From Paenibacillus sp. BIC5C1 (GTDB taxonomy: Bacteria > Bacillota > Bacilli > Paenibacillales > Paenibacillaceae), in assembly GCF_032399705.1 (NCBI RefSeq), contig NZ_CP135922.1, positions 1,922,001 through 1,986,000 on the forward strand: a stretch of 64,000 nucleotides of DNA, given 5' to 3'. Position numbers and translations under genes: made by a program. The notes beneath the pieces were generated by a model that did not search any database, was not told the origin of the DNA, and was given only the letters and a program-made list of their open reading frames with translations. Shown one piece after another: positions 1 to 7,868 of the stretch (position 1 is its first letter; each line of letters starts with the position of its first letter).

Positions 1-164
1 GCGAATCATCGCAGGATTCAGTAGGGGGTAACGGTTAACGGTCGTTATTCCGTATAGAGTGAGGCAAACATGTTGCAGGCCGGAAGGGCCGGGCAGCACT
101 GAATGTCTAACAAGGGTGGTACCACGGTCTTTTCGTCCCTTCAGGGGAGAGAAGGCCTTTTTTT
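1..164 (+). promoter_or_regulatory. T-box leader of pheST (3' part)
   Basis: The window opens inside a T-box riboswitch. The conserved T-box sequence AGGGTGGTACCACGG lies at 113-127 and is followed at once by an intrinsic terminator, the usual antiterminator/terminator switch. Uncharged tRNA-Phe should stabilise the antiterminator and turn on pheST. Stem I and the specifier loop lie upstream of the window, so the Phe specifier codon cannot be checked; the assignment rests on the gene downstream. Confidence 0.93.
126..164 (+). terminator. T-box regulated terminator
   Basis: A stem formed by GGTCTTTTCGTCCC and GGGGAGAGAAGGCC is followed by seven T residues (158-164). Its left side overlaps the end of the T-box sequence, so it competes with the antiterminator. 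Confidence 0.88.
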
Positions 165-198
165 GTTGCATTAAACCACATAAAGGGGGCATTTACAC

Positions 199-1233
199 AT
201 GAAAGAACGTTTGGAGGCATTAAAGATCGAAGCGCTGGAGCAACTGTCTGGCGTGAACGATCCACAGACGCTGAGTGATCTGCGTGTAAAGTATTTGGGT
301 AAAAAGGGTGCATTGACCGAGATTTTGCGAGGTATGGGTGCGCTTAGTGCAGAGGAACGTCCGGTGATTGGTCAGGTTGCCAATGATGTTCGCGGCGCGA
401 TTGAAGAAGTCATTGACAGCAAGCAGGAGCAGTTCCAGAAGGAAGAGACGGCGAAACGTCTGCAATCCGAGAAAATTGATGTGACCCTGCCAGGGCGTCG
501 CGGACGTCAGGGCGGACTGCATCCACTGACCAAAGTGGTACAGGAAATCGAAGATATTTTCATCGGTATGGGATATCGCGTAGCAGAAGGTCCTGAGGTT
601 GAAATGGATTATTACAACTTCGAAGCACTGAACTTGCCGAAGAACCACCCGGCGCGTGATATGCAGGATTCTTTCTATGTAACGGAAGATCTGTTGATGC
701 GTACGCATACGTCCCCGGTTCAGGTTCGCACGATGCAAAGCATGAAAGGTGAAGTGCCTGTTAAAGTTATCTGTCCGGGTAAAGTATACCGTCGTGACGA
801 TGACGATGCGACGCATTCTTTCCAGTTCAATCAGGTTGAAGGTTTGGTTATTAGCGAGAACATTCGCATGAGTGACCTGAAAGGTACCTTGCTGCAATTC
901 GTGCGCGAAATGTTCGGTTCACACACCGAAATTCGTCTCCGTCCAAGTTTCTTCCCGTTCACAGAGCCAAGTGCTGAAGTGGATGTCACTTGTGTGCAAT
1001 GTGGTGGCAGTGGCTGCCGTGTATGTAAACAGACAGGTTGGCTTGAAATTTTGGGTGGCGGTATGGTTCACCCGAAAGTGCTCGAGATGGGCGGTTATGA
1101 TCCGGAGAAATATAGTGGGTTTGCATTCGGAATGGGTGTAGAGCGTATCGCCATGCTGAAATACGGCATTGATGATATTCGTCATTTCTACAACAGTGAT
1201 ATGGCGTTCCTGAAACAATTCGGACGACTGTAA
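199..1233 (+). CDS. pheS: Phenylalanine--tRNA ligase alpha subunit
   Basis: The 344-residue protein is the catalytic alpha subunit of the cytoplasmic alpha2beta2 PheRS that charges tRNA-Phe. The N-terminal 90 residues are a helical coiled-coil arm. The class II catalytic core follows, with a motif 2 region at [16 protein letters not shown] and motif 3 at [14 protein letters not shown] near the C-terminus. A cysteine-rich segment ([17 protein letters not shown]) lies between them. Length fits the family. ATG at 199 follows a GGGGG-type ribosome site at about 184-189. The gene is followed by pheT after 72 bp and is under T-box control. Confidence 0.98.
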   Translation: MKERLEALKIEALEQLSGVNDPQTLSDLRVKYLGKKGALTEILRGMGALSAEERPVIGQVANDVRGAIEEVIDSKQEQFQKEETAKRLQSEKIDVTLPGRRGRQGGLHPLTKVVQEIEDIFIGMGYRVAEGPEVEMDYYNFEALNLPKNHPARDMQDSFYVTEDLLMRTHTSPVQVRTMQSMKGEVPVKVICPGKVYRRDDDDATHSFQFNQVEGLVISENIRMSDLKGTLLQFVREMFGSHTEIRLRPSFFPFTEPSAEVDVTCVQCGGSGCRVCKQTGWLEILGGGMVHPKVLEMGGYDPEKYSGFAFGMGVERIAMLKYGIDDIRHFYNSDMAFLKQFGRL

Positions 1234-1305
1234 TTACTGAAATAGCATACAGGGCGAACGCCCTTCATTTGCAACACCAATTCATAGATTAGGAAGTGAA
1301 CGTCC

Positions 1306-3759
1306 ATGAGAGTATCGACAGATTGGCTGTCTGATTATATCGCGCTGGAAGGCGTGGCACCGCAGGAGTTGGCAGAGAAATTCACCCGTGCGGGCGTTGA
1401 GATTGATGTAGTGGAGAACCGGAACCAGGGCGTGAACAACGTGGTTGTCGGTTACGTGAAGAGCAAGGAGAAGCACCCTGACGCTGATAAGCTGAATGTA
1501 TGTGTGATTGATGCCGGACAGGAAGAAGATCTGCAGATCGTATGTGGTGCGAAAAATGTGGATGCCGGTCAAAAGGTAGTCGTTGCCCTGGTAGGAGCGA
1601 AGCTCCCTGGCGGACTCGATATCAAAAAAGCCAAGCTGCGCGGCGTAGTATCCCTTGGCATGATCTGCTCTGCGAAAGAACTGGGCATGAACGACAAGTT
1701 GCTGCCGAAAGACCAACAGGAGGGCATTCTCGTATTGCCTTCACAAACGGAGATTGGTACACCAATCAGCCAAGTGCTTGGTCTCGACGATCATGTTCTT
1801 GAACTGGACCTGACACCGAACCGCTCTGACTGTCTGAGCATGCTGGGTGCAGCCTATGAAGTTGGTGCAATTCTCGGTCGTGAAGTGAAACTGCCTGATC
1901 CAACTCAAAATTTGGTGGAAATCGGTGATGCGGCTGCGAATCATATCTCGGTTGAGATTACGGCTGGTGAACAATGCAGTCATTATGCAGCACGCTATAT
2001 AACGGGGATCAAGCTGGGAGCTTCCCCGCAGTGGATGCAAAACCGTTTGATGGCCGCTGGCATCCGTCCGATCAATAATATCGTTGACATCACGAATTAT
2101 GTCATGCTGGAATACGGACAGCCGCTGCATGCTTTTGATGCAGATAAGCTGGAAAAGGGCCACATTGAAGTGCGGATGGCCAAAGAAGGCGAAACGATCG
2201 TGACGTTGGATAGTCAAGAGCGCAAGCTTGAGCCGCATATGCTACTCATTACGGATGGCGTGAAACCGGTAGCCATCGCGGGTGTTATGGGTGGAGAGAA
2301 TTCCGAGGTAACGGAAACCACAGTGAATCTGTTGCTGGAATCCGCCAAGTTCGACGGCGGAACCGTTCGAAAAACGTCACGCCAACTGGGGCTGCGTTCC
2401 GAAGCAAGCATGCGTTTTGAGAAAGAAGTCGATCCGGCTGCTGTCATTACGGCATTGAACCGTGCGGCTGAATTGATCCAGCGTTATGCGGAAGGCGAAG
2501 TTCATCAGGGGATCGTGGAAGCGGGAACAGCCGCAGCGGATAAACATGTTGTGCAGCTGTCGCTGGATAAACTGAATCGTTATCTGGGAACTGAATTGTC
2601 CCTGCTTGAAGTGAAAACCATTTTCGCTCGTTTGCACTTTGCATGTGGTGATGCGCAGCAGGGTCTGCTTGATGTTGAAGTGCCTAGCCGCAGAGGGGAT
2701 ATTACACTTGATGTGGATCTGTTTGAAGAGATTGCCCGTCTGTACGGATACGACAATATTCCAACCACATTGATTGAAGGACCAACAACACCAGGTGCTT
2801 ATACGCGTTCGCAAGCAATGCGCCGCACTATTCGTGGCCTGTTTGCAGGTAGTGGCTGGCAGGAAATGATCAGCTATTCATTCGTACATCCAGATAAAGT
2901 ATCATTGTTCCCTGCTCTAACAGAAGGTAGTAAAGCCGTGAAGTTGGCTATGCCAATGAGTGAGGACCGCAGCGTGCTTCGTAAGAGCATCTTGCCACAA
3001 ATGCTGGATGCAACGGTGTATAACATGAACCGCAAGCATGATTCACTGGCTGTATTTGAAGTAGGTAGTGTGTTCTTCACTGAAGAAGAAAAACTGACGA
3101 AGCAACCGCATGAAATTCCGGTCCTGAGCTTGTTGCTCACCGGAAATCGTGCATCCCAGCAGTGGAATGTGGGAGCAGAGAAAGTGGACTTCTTCGACTT
3201 GAAAGGTGCACTTGAGAACCTGTTCGCCTATGTGGGTCTGGAGCAGCGCATTCGCCTGGTAGCAAACAGTCCAGAAGGCTTCCACCCTGGTCGTTCCGCA
3301 TCGGTATACCTTGAAGCAAAAGATGGCGGAGAGGACAAACTGATTGGTACGATGGGTCAATTGCATCCTGAACTGCAGCAGCAATATGATTTGAACGATG
3401 TATATCTTGCCGAGATCGGGCTTGAAGCGATCTATAGTGAAGCGGATGCGGATATCCGTTATCGTGAGCTTCCACGATTCCCAGCAGTTGAACGGGATAT
3501 CGCGGTTGTTGTGAGTAAAGATATCGAAGCTGGGGATATGCTGCGTTCGATTCGTGAATCTGCTGGCGAACTGTTGCAAACCGTACAGGTATTCGACGTA
3601 TTCACAGGCAGCAAGTTGGGTGAAGACAAGAAGAGCGTAGCGATGGCTCTCGTTTATCGCAACCGTGAACGCACATTGACGGATGAGGAAATTACCGAGG
3701 TTCATGCTCGTGTTGTTGCTCGTCTGGAGGAGCAATTTGGAGCCGAATTGCGTAAATAG
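1306..3759 (+). CDS. pheT: Phenylalanine--tRNA ligase beta subunit
   Basis: The 817-residue beta subunit of PheRS binds tRNA and carries the editing site. An EMAP-like tRNA-binding domain occupies about residues 40-150, the B3/B4 editing and B5 domains lie in the middle, a catalytic-like core follows, and the ferredoxin-fold anticodon-binding domain (RELPRFPAVERDIAVVV onward) forms the C-terminus. Length is typical of the bacterial long form. ATG at 1306 is preceded by AGGAAGTG. It is co-transcribed with pheS and ends just before a strong terminator. Confidence 0.98.
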   Translation: MRVSTDWLSDYIALEGVAPQELAEKFTRAGVEIDVVENRNQGVNNVVVGYVKSKEKHPDADKLNVCVIDAGQEEDLQIVCGAKNVDAGQKVVVALVGAKLPGGLDIKKAKLRGVVSLGMICSAKELGMNDKLLPKDQQEGILVLPSQTEIGTPISQVLGLDDHVLELDLTPNRSDCLSMLGAAYEVGAILGREVKLPDPTQNLVEIGDAAANHISVEITAGEQCSHYAARYITGIKLGASPQWMQNRLMAAGIRPINNIVDITNYVMLEYGQPLHAFDADKLEKGHIEVRMAKEGETIVTLDSQERKLEPHMLLITDGVKPVAIAGVMGGENSEVTETTVNLLLESAKFDGGTVRKTSRQLGLRSEASMRFEKEVDPAAVITALNRAAELIQRYAEGEVHQGIVEAGTAAADKHVVQLSLDKLNRYLGTELSLLEVKTIFARLHFACGDAQQGLLDVEVPSRRGDITLDVDLFEEIARLYGYDNIPTTLIEGPTTPGAYTRSQAMRRTIRGLFAGSGWQEMISYSFVHPDKVSLFPALTEGSKAVKLAMPMSEDRSVLRKSILPQMLDATVYNMNRKHDSLAVFEVGSVFFTEEEKLTKQPHEIPVLSLLLTGNRASQQWNVGAEKVDFFDLKGALENLFAYVGLEQRIRLVANSPEGFHPGRSASVYLEAKDGGEDKLIGTMGQLHPELQQQYDLNDVYLAEIGLEAIYSEADADIRYRELPRFPAVERDIAVVVSKDIEAGDMLRSIRESAGELLQTVQVFDVFTGSKLGEDKKSVAMALVYRNRERTLTDEEITEVHARVVARLEEQFGAELRK

Positions 3760-3803
3760 AACATAAGTCAATTTTTTGAACAATGATTAGCAGGAATTGC
3801 TTG

Positions 3804-3850
3804 AAGTCACATCGAATCCTTAGCATTAGAGGATCGATGTGACTTTTTTT
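3804..3850 (+). terminator. Intrinsic terminator after pheT
   Basis: AAGTCACATCGAATCC pairs with GGATCGATGTGACTT, followed by a T run (3844-3850). Confidence 0.92.
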
Positions 3851-3897
3851 GTTTTACAGCTTAGAATCAACATACAGACTTTAAGGAGGGCACAACT

Positions 3898-6618
3898 GTG
3901 ACTATACCTGATCGTACACGCGTCACCGTAGAGATCTACGGGACTTCCTATAAACTGGTTGGCAGCAGTGCCGACTATATGAAACAAGTAGCTAACCTGG
4001 TGGATGAGCGAATGAGCGCCATCTCCAAACATAATTCCCGACTGGATACCCCGCGTATTGCAGTTCTGGCAGCTGTACATATGGCTGAGCAGTCTCTTCA
4101 GACTCAGGAAATTCGGAATGAGCTGAAAATGCTGACCGGTGAACGTACCGAAATGAGAAATGAACTCAATCGGCTGAATGCCATACAAAATGAACATCAG
4201 CAGGAACTGGAACGCAGGGACCAAGAACTCGCTGAAGCAATGAAACTTAAGGCTGAGGCGGAACAGGCCATCGTAAAACTCCAGAAGGATCAGCAGGCAG
4301 AAGTAGCCAAGCTGAATACATTACTGGAACAGGAACGCGCTCAGGCAGCAGGTCGCGAGCAAAAGCTTCAGGCTCAAACTGCGGCGCAACTGAAAGCAGC
4401 TGAGGAGAAGGCACAGGCTCGTCTTAAAGAAGCGGAAGAAAAAGCAGCGAATCAACTCAGGAATGCACAGACTCAGGCGGCAGCTCAGCTGAAGGAAGCA
4501 CAGACACGTTCAGCAAATGAGTTGCAGCAAGCCCAGGCCAAAGCGGCTGCACAATACAAGGAGCTGCAGGATAAGACGGCAGCTCAACTGAAAGAAGCGG
4601 AAGCTCGGGTCGTGGCAGAACGTCAAAAAATCGAGGTTCAGGCTGCACAGCAAGTACAATCGGCGAAGGAACAAGCTGAAGCAGCAATTTTGTCTGAATT
4701 GGAACAAGCCGAGTCTCAGTTGCAAAAGGTTCAGGCAGAAGCCCAGCGTGAATACCGTGAACTCCAGTCTGAGATGGAGCAGCGTATACAGGAGGCAGAG
4801 CAAGCTGCCATCAATCAAGCTCAAGAACTGACTGAAAAGGCAAAAGAGGAACAAGCCGCACTGCAGCAACGAGCAGAGCAGAAGCGACTGGCTGAGATTG
4901 AACAGCTGAATGCAACGTTCAAGGAGTCGTCTGAACTGGCGGAATTGGAATGGATGGAAAAAGAAGCGGCTTATGAAGAACAGCTTAAGCAAATCCATGA
5001 AGCAGCCCAGACTCAGGCGAACGAAGCTGCGGCAACTGCTGAAGCTTTGCTGCAAGAAGAACAAGGCAAGCTGAATCAGCAGTTGGAAGAAGAACGTAAA
5101 CAGGCTAAATCGCGCTTCGCCGATGTTGAAGGCCAATTGGCCGAGGTGCGTAAGCAGCTCAAGAATGCTCAAGAAGTTGTCGTGGATCAGGAGCAACAGC
5201 TCCAACACGAGCGTAATCAAACTGAAACGCTGCGCGATGAACAAGCCGTGTACAAACAGGAGCAGGATGTTCAGCTTCGTCGAATTACGGAATTGGAGCA
5301 GCAGCTGGAACAATTAAAAGTTGATAGTGCTCAGATGACTGAACAACTCCGCAGCACAGAAGCTGAGGCAGAACATTTCCGGGAAGCGGAACAGCAATGG
5401 AAACAGCAGTATAACGAGACCGTTGAACGTGAATCTTCTCTGACAGCACAGCTGCGAAAAGTACAGGATCAGCACGGTCAACTTGAACAGGAAATTAAGA
5501 AACTCCGTGAAGCCGAAGTGAAATCAGAGGATGAGCAGCGCAGGCTGCAAAAAGTGCTCGAACAGGCCCATGCGGCAGTACGCACATTGCAACATGAACT
5601 AGGTGCACTGACGCAGAGCGAGCAGTCCTGGAAAGAGCAGGCTGAACAACGTCTGATCGAGATCGGCGAATTGGAGACACAGGTACTTGAAGCTGCAGAA
5701 CAGAATGAAACGTTGGAGTCAGGTGTACAGTCCCTTCATGATGAATTATCCGTTGTTAAAGAAGAAGCTCGTCACGCCAGCGAAGAAGCAGAACGTTACA
5801 TTGCACAAGCTGGTCGTCTGGAGCTACAACATAAAGAGCTTGATGGTGAATTGAATGAAGCACGTGAAGAATTGAACAAGCTGCAGGAAAATTATAAACA
5901 AATCCGCAAGGATTATGGTGATGCATTGCAGCGCGAAGAAGACTATACTCGCAAGCTGAATGAGATGAGCGAAGAGAAGAAAGAAATCGTGCGTGCGCTT
6001 GAAGAATCCAGGCAGCATGCCAATCAGCTATCTGCGCGGATCGATGAACAAGGCAGCTTACTGACTCAGACAGAAGAAGAAGCGCTTGAGTGGCAGATTA
6101 AGCATGAAGAATTGTCTGCCAAACAGGAAGAGCTCTCCTCTCGCCTGAAAGAACTGACTGATCGGGAAGTTGAGCTAAGCTCACGAGTAGAACAAGCAGA
6201 GCAACAAGCGGAACAACAAGATCAGGTTTGGCAACGTCGTGCAGATGAATGGGCGGCTCAGGAACAGTCCTGGCAAGATCGATGGACTACGCTGGAGAAT
6301 GAATTGAATCTCTGGCAGAAAGAAAGTGCTGCCAGTGTGGAGAAGGTAGAAGAGCTGGAACACGAGCGGCAGCAGCTTGCCCAGCAGCGTGCAGAAGCAA
6401 TCGAAGAAAAGCAAACGATGGAAAATGAACTGCTGGATATCGGTGAGCGGTATGAACTTGCGGCCAATCAGTTGCGTTTACTGCAGGTTGAACGTGAGAT
6501 GGAGCAGGAAAAGGCGGAGCAGCTGAATACAGATTACCGCCAATTGCGGGATGAATATACGAAATTGCAGACGGAATATAACGAATGGATTGAATTGATT
6601 GAACAGGATCAGACCTAG
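3898..6618 (+). CDS. ZapA-domain protein with giant coiled-coil extension
   Basis: The 906-residue protein begins with a ZapA domain (about residues 6-80: VTVEIYGTSYKLVG, then VDERMS and LDTPRIAVLAAVHMAE). ZapA proteins bundle FtsZ at the division site and are normally about 85-100 residues. Here the domain continues into some 820 residues of predicted coiled coil rich in E, Q, A, K and L. Residues about 161-292 form about twelve 11-residue (hendecad) repeats of the type AAQLKEAEEKA. No transmembrane segment is seen. GTG start at 3898 follows TAAGGAGGG at 3881-3889. The place between pheT and mutS2 matches zapA in Bacillus. Role in division is inferred from the domain; the extension is unassigned. 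Confidence 0.9.
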   Translation: MTIPDRTRVTVEIYGTSYKLVGSSADYMKQVANLVDERMSAISKHNSRLDTPRIAVLAAVHMAEQSLQTQEIRNELKMLTGERTEMRNELNRLNAIQNEHQQELERRDQELAEAMKLKAEAEQAIVKLQKDQQAEVAKLNTLLEQERAQAAGREQKLQAQTAAQLKAAEEKAQARLKEAEEKAANQLRNAQTQAAAQLKEAQTRSANELQQAQAKAAAQYKELQDKTAAQLKEAEARVVAERQKIEVQAAQQVQSAKEQAEAAILSELEQAESQLQKVQAEAQREYRELQSEMEQRIQEAEQAAINQAQELTEKAKEEQAALQQRAEQKRLAEIEQLNATFKESSELAELEWMEKEAAYEEQLKQIHEAAQTQANEAAATAEALLQEEQGKLNQQLEEERKQAKSRFADVEGQLAEVRKQLKNAQEVVVDQEQQLQHERNQTETLRDEQAVYKQEQDVQLRRITELEQQLEQLKVDSAQMTEQLRSTEAEAEHFREAEQQWKQQYNETVERESSLTAQLRKVQDQHGQLEQEIKKLREAEVKSEDEQRRLQKVLEQAHAAVRTLQHELGALTQSEQSWKEQAEQRLIEIGELETQVLEAAEQNETLESGVQSLHDELSVVKEEARHASEEAERYIAQAGRLELQHKELDGELNEAREELNKLQENYKQIRKDYGDALQREEDYTRKLNEMSEEKKEIVRALEESRQHANQLSARIDEQGSLLTQTEEEALEWQIKHEELSAKQEELSSRLKELTDREVELSSRVEQAEQQAEQQDQVWQRRADEWAAQEQSWQDRWTTLENELNLWQKESAASVEKVEELEHERQQLAQQRAEAIEEKQTMENELLDIGERYELAANQLRLLQVEREMEQEKAEQLNTDYRQLRDEYTKLQTEYNEWIELIEQDQT

Positions 6619-6685
6619 CAGATGATTACGTCATAACTGGAATCCTGGACAGCGCACTCTTGTACAATTTGTTATAATGAAGAAA

Positions 6686-6712
6686 GAGCTCCCGTCGCTA
6701 CGGGGGCTCCTT
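6686..6712. terminator. Hairpin between convergent genes
   Basis: GAGCTCCCGT and ACGGGGGCTC pair around a 4-nt loop between the convergent zapA-like and CuA lipoprotein genes. The T tract is weak on the plus strand, so termination strength is uncertain. Confidence 0.55.
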
Positions 6713-6722
6713 GTCTTGAACA

Positions 6723-7106
6723 CTATTCTTCAACAATAATTTTGGAGATCATACTGCTGTGACCGCTTCCGCAAAACACAGAACAGGACATTTCGAATTC
6801 CCCTGCTTTGTCGGGAGTAATCACTTTGGAATTGTTCTGGGTATCCAGCCGAAGGTTCAGCTCGGGCACGAGAACACCATGGTTTCCGTTTGTATTTTCA
6901 TAAACAATCTTAACAGGTACACCTTTTTTCAAATGGTATTCAGGTTGGTCAAATTCATAGTTGCTTGCTTTGATTACCAGTTCTTCGCTTGCAGTTGCAC
7001 TCGAATCGGACTCGCCGTTTGATTCTGCGGATTGTCCGGTTCCACCACAGGCAGCAAGGACCAGAATCAACATACAGGCTACAAGCCATGCCATGCCTTT
7101 CTTCAT
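6723..7106 (-). CDS. CuA-type cupredoxin lipoprotein
   Basis: The 127-residue protein has a lipoprotein signal peptide with the lipobox LAAC (Cys20), a Ser/Glu-rich linker, and a cupredoxin domain from about residue 43. It carries the full CuA ligand pattern C-x3-C-x3-H-x2-M (C108, C112, H116, M119), with an upstream His76 in NHGVLVPEL. This is the pattern of cytochrome c oxidase subunit II, but no oxidase genes are adjacent. It should sit on the outer face of the membrane. The second of two adjacent ATGs (7106) is chosen because it lies 6 nt from the AGGAGG site; the first (7109) is only 3 nt away. Function as a copper carrier or electron-transfer protein is inferred. Confidence 0.85.
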   Translation of the reverse strand: MKKGMAWLVACMLILVLAACGGTGQSAESNGESDSSATASEELVIKASNYEFDQPEYHLKKGVPVKIVYENTNGNHGVLVPELNLRLDTQNNSKVITPDKAGEFEMSCSVFCGSGHSSMISKIIVEE

Positions 7107-7235
7107 CATATGCCTCCTTAATCAGCGTGATATGGATAAAATTTGAATGATTTCTCAAGTCATCATACCGCATATCAGCGATGCCTGTACATGCTGCCTA
7201 TGTCGTTTTTTTGAACATCAGCATGCTTAAAACAT

Positions 7236-7276
7236 AAAAAAATAAACCTCATCAGGCGTTAAGCCATCAGAGGTTT
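7236..7276 (-). terminator. Intrinsic terminator after yvlD-like gene
   Basis: On the minus strand AAACCTC pairs with GAGGTTT around an inner GGC/GCC stem and is followed by a T tract (TTTATTTTTTT), just downstream of the membrane protein gene. Confidence 0.75.
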
Positions 7277-7315
7277 AGGGGAGACCTATGGGGAGTAGGT
7301 ACGTTACGTTGGAGC

Positions 7316-7681
7316 CTATGCGTGATCTTTGGATCTTCTTCCGGCATCAAAAGGGGTGGAAACCGGGATGAACAGATCGATGATCCCAATGACCAATGCA
7401 GCCAGAACGGCACCAAGCAGACTTACATGCACATGATCTACGACATATTGACCAATCCAGATCACCAGTGCGCTGACGATGAAGCCGACTATACCGCGGC
7501 CAAAAGGATTAACCCTTTTACCGAAGATGCCTTCAACAACCCAGCCAAGCAGAGCGATAACTAGAGCAAGCATCAGTGCGCTCCAGAAACCACCTACGGC
7601 GAATCCGGGTACGATCCAGCTGACGACCATCAATACAATTGCGGCGATAATAAATCGCACGACATGTCCCAGAAAATTCAT
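7316..7681 (-). CDS. YvlD-like small membrane protein (phage holin family IV)
   Basis: The 121-residue protein has four hydrophobic segments (about 5-27, 30-50, 60-80 and 88-108) with conserved glycines (GFAVGGFWSAL, NPFGRGIVGF). It matches the YvlD/'phage holin family' membrane proteins, which are chromosomal envelope proteins in Bacillota rather than prophage holins. A short charged tail (DAGRRSKDHA) ends the protein. An AAGGAGG-type site precedes the ATG. It stands alone between terminators; function is unknown. Confidence 0.85.
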   Translation of the reverse strand: MNFLGHVVRFIIAAIVLMVVSWIVPGFAVGGFWSALMLALVIALLGWVVEGIFGKRVNPFGRGIVGFIVSALVIWIGQYVVDHVHVSLLGAVLAALVIGIIDLFIPVSTPFDAGRRSKDHA

Positions 7682-7868
7682 GGTGTTATACCTCCTTTAT
7701 TCAGAGCAGATTGAGTATTGTACATCCTGTTCAATGGTGAGGTTGCACAATCCTGACACCTGTAGTTTGCGGCGCTATGTCCCAAGTTATGTGTGGAAGG
7801 ATTCGTTAAATAGCGCTAGAAAGTTTCTTTCGTTATAATACAGTTATAGTTTGGAAGGAGTTGTACAC

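Noticed and set aside
6646..6678. Promoter TGGACA...TATAAT after the zapA-like gene
   Set aside because: The spacer is 21 bp and no plus-strand gene follows.
7316..7681. Prophage remnant because of the 'holin family' label
   Set aside because: The family is chromosomal YvlD-like and no other phage gene is present.
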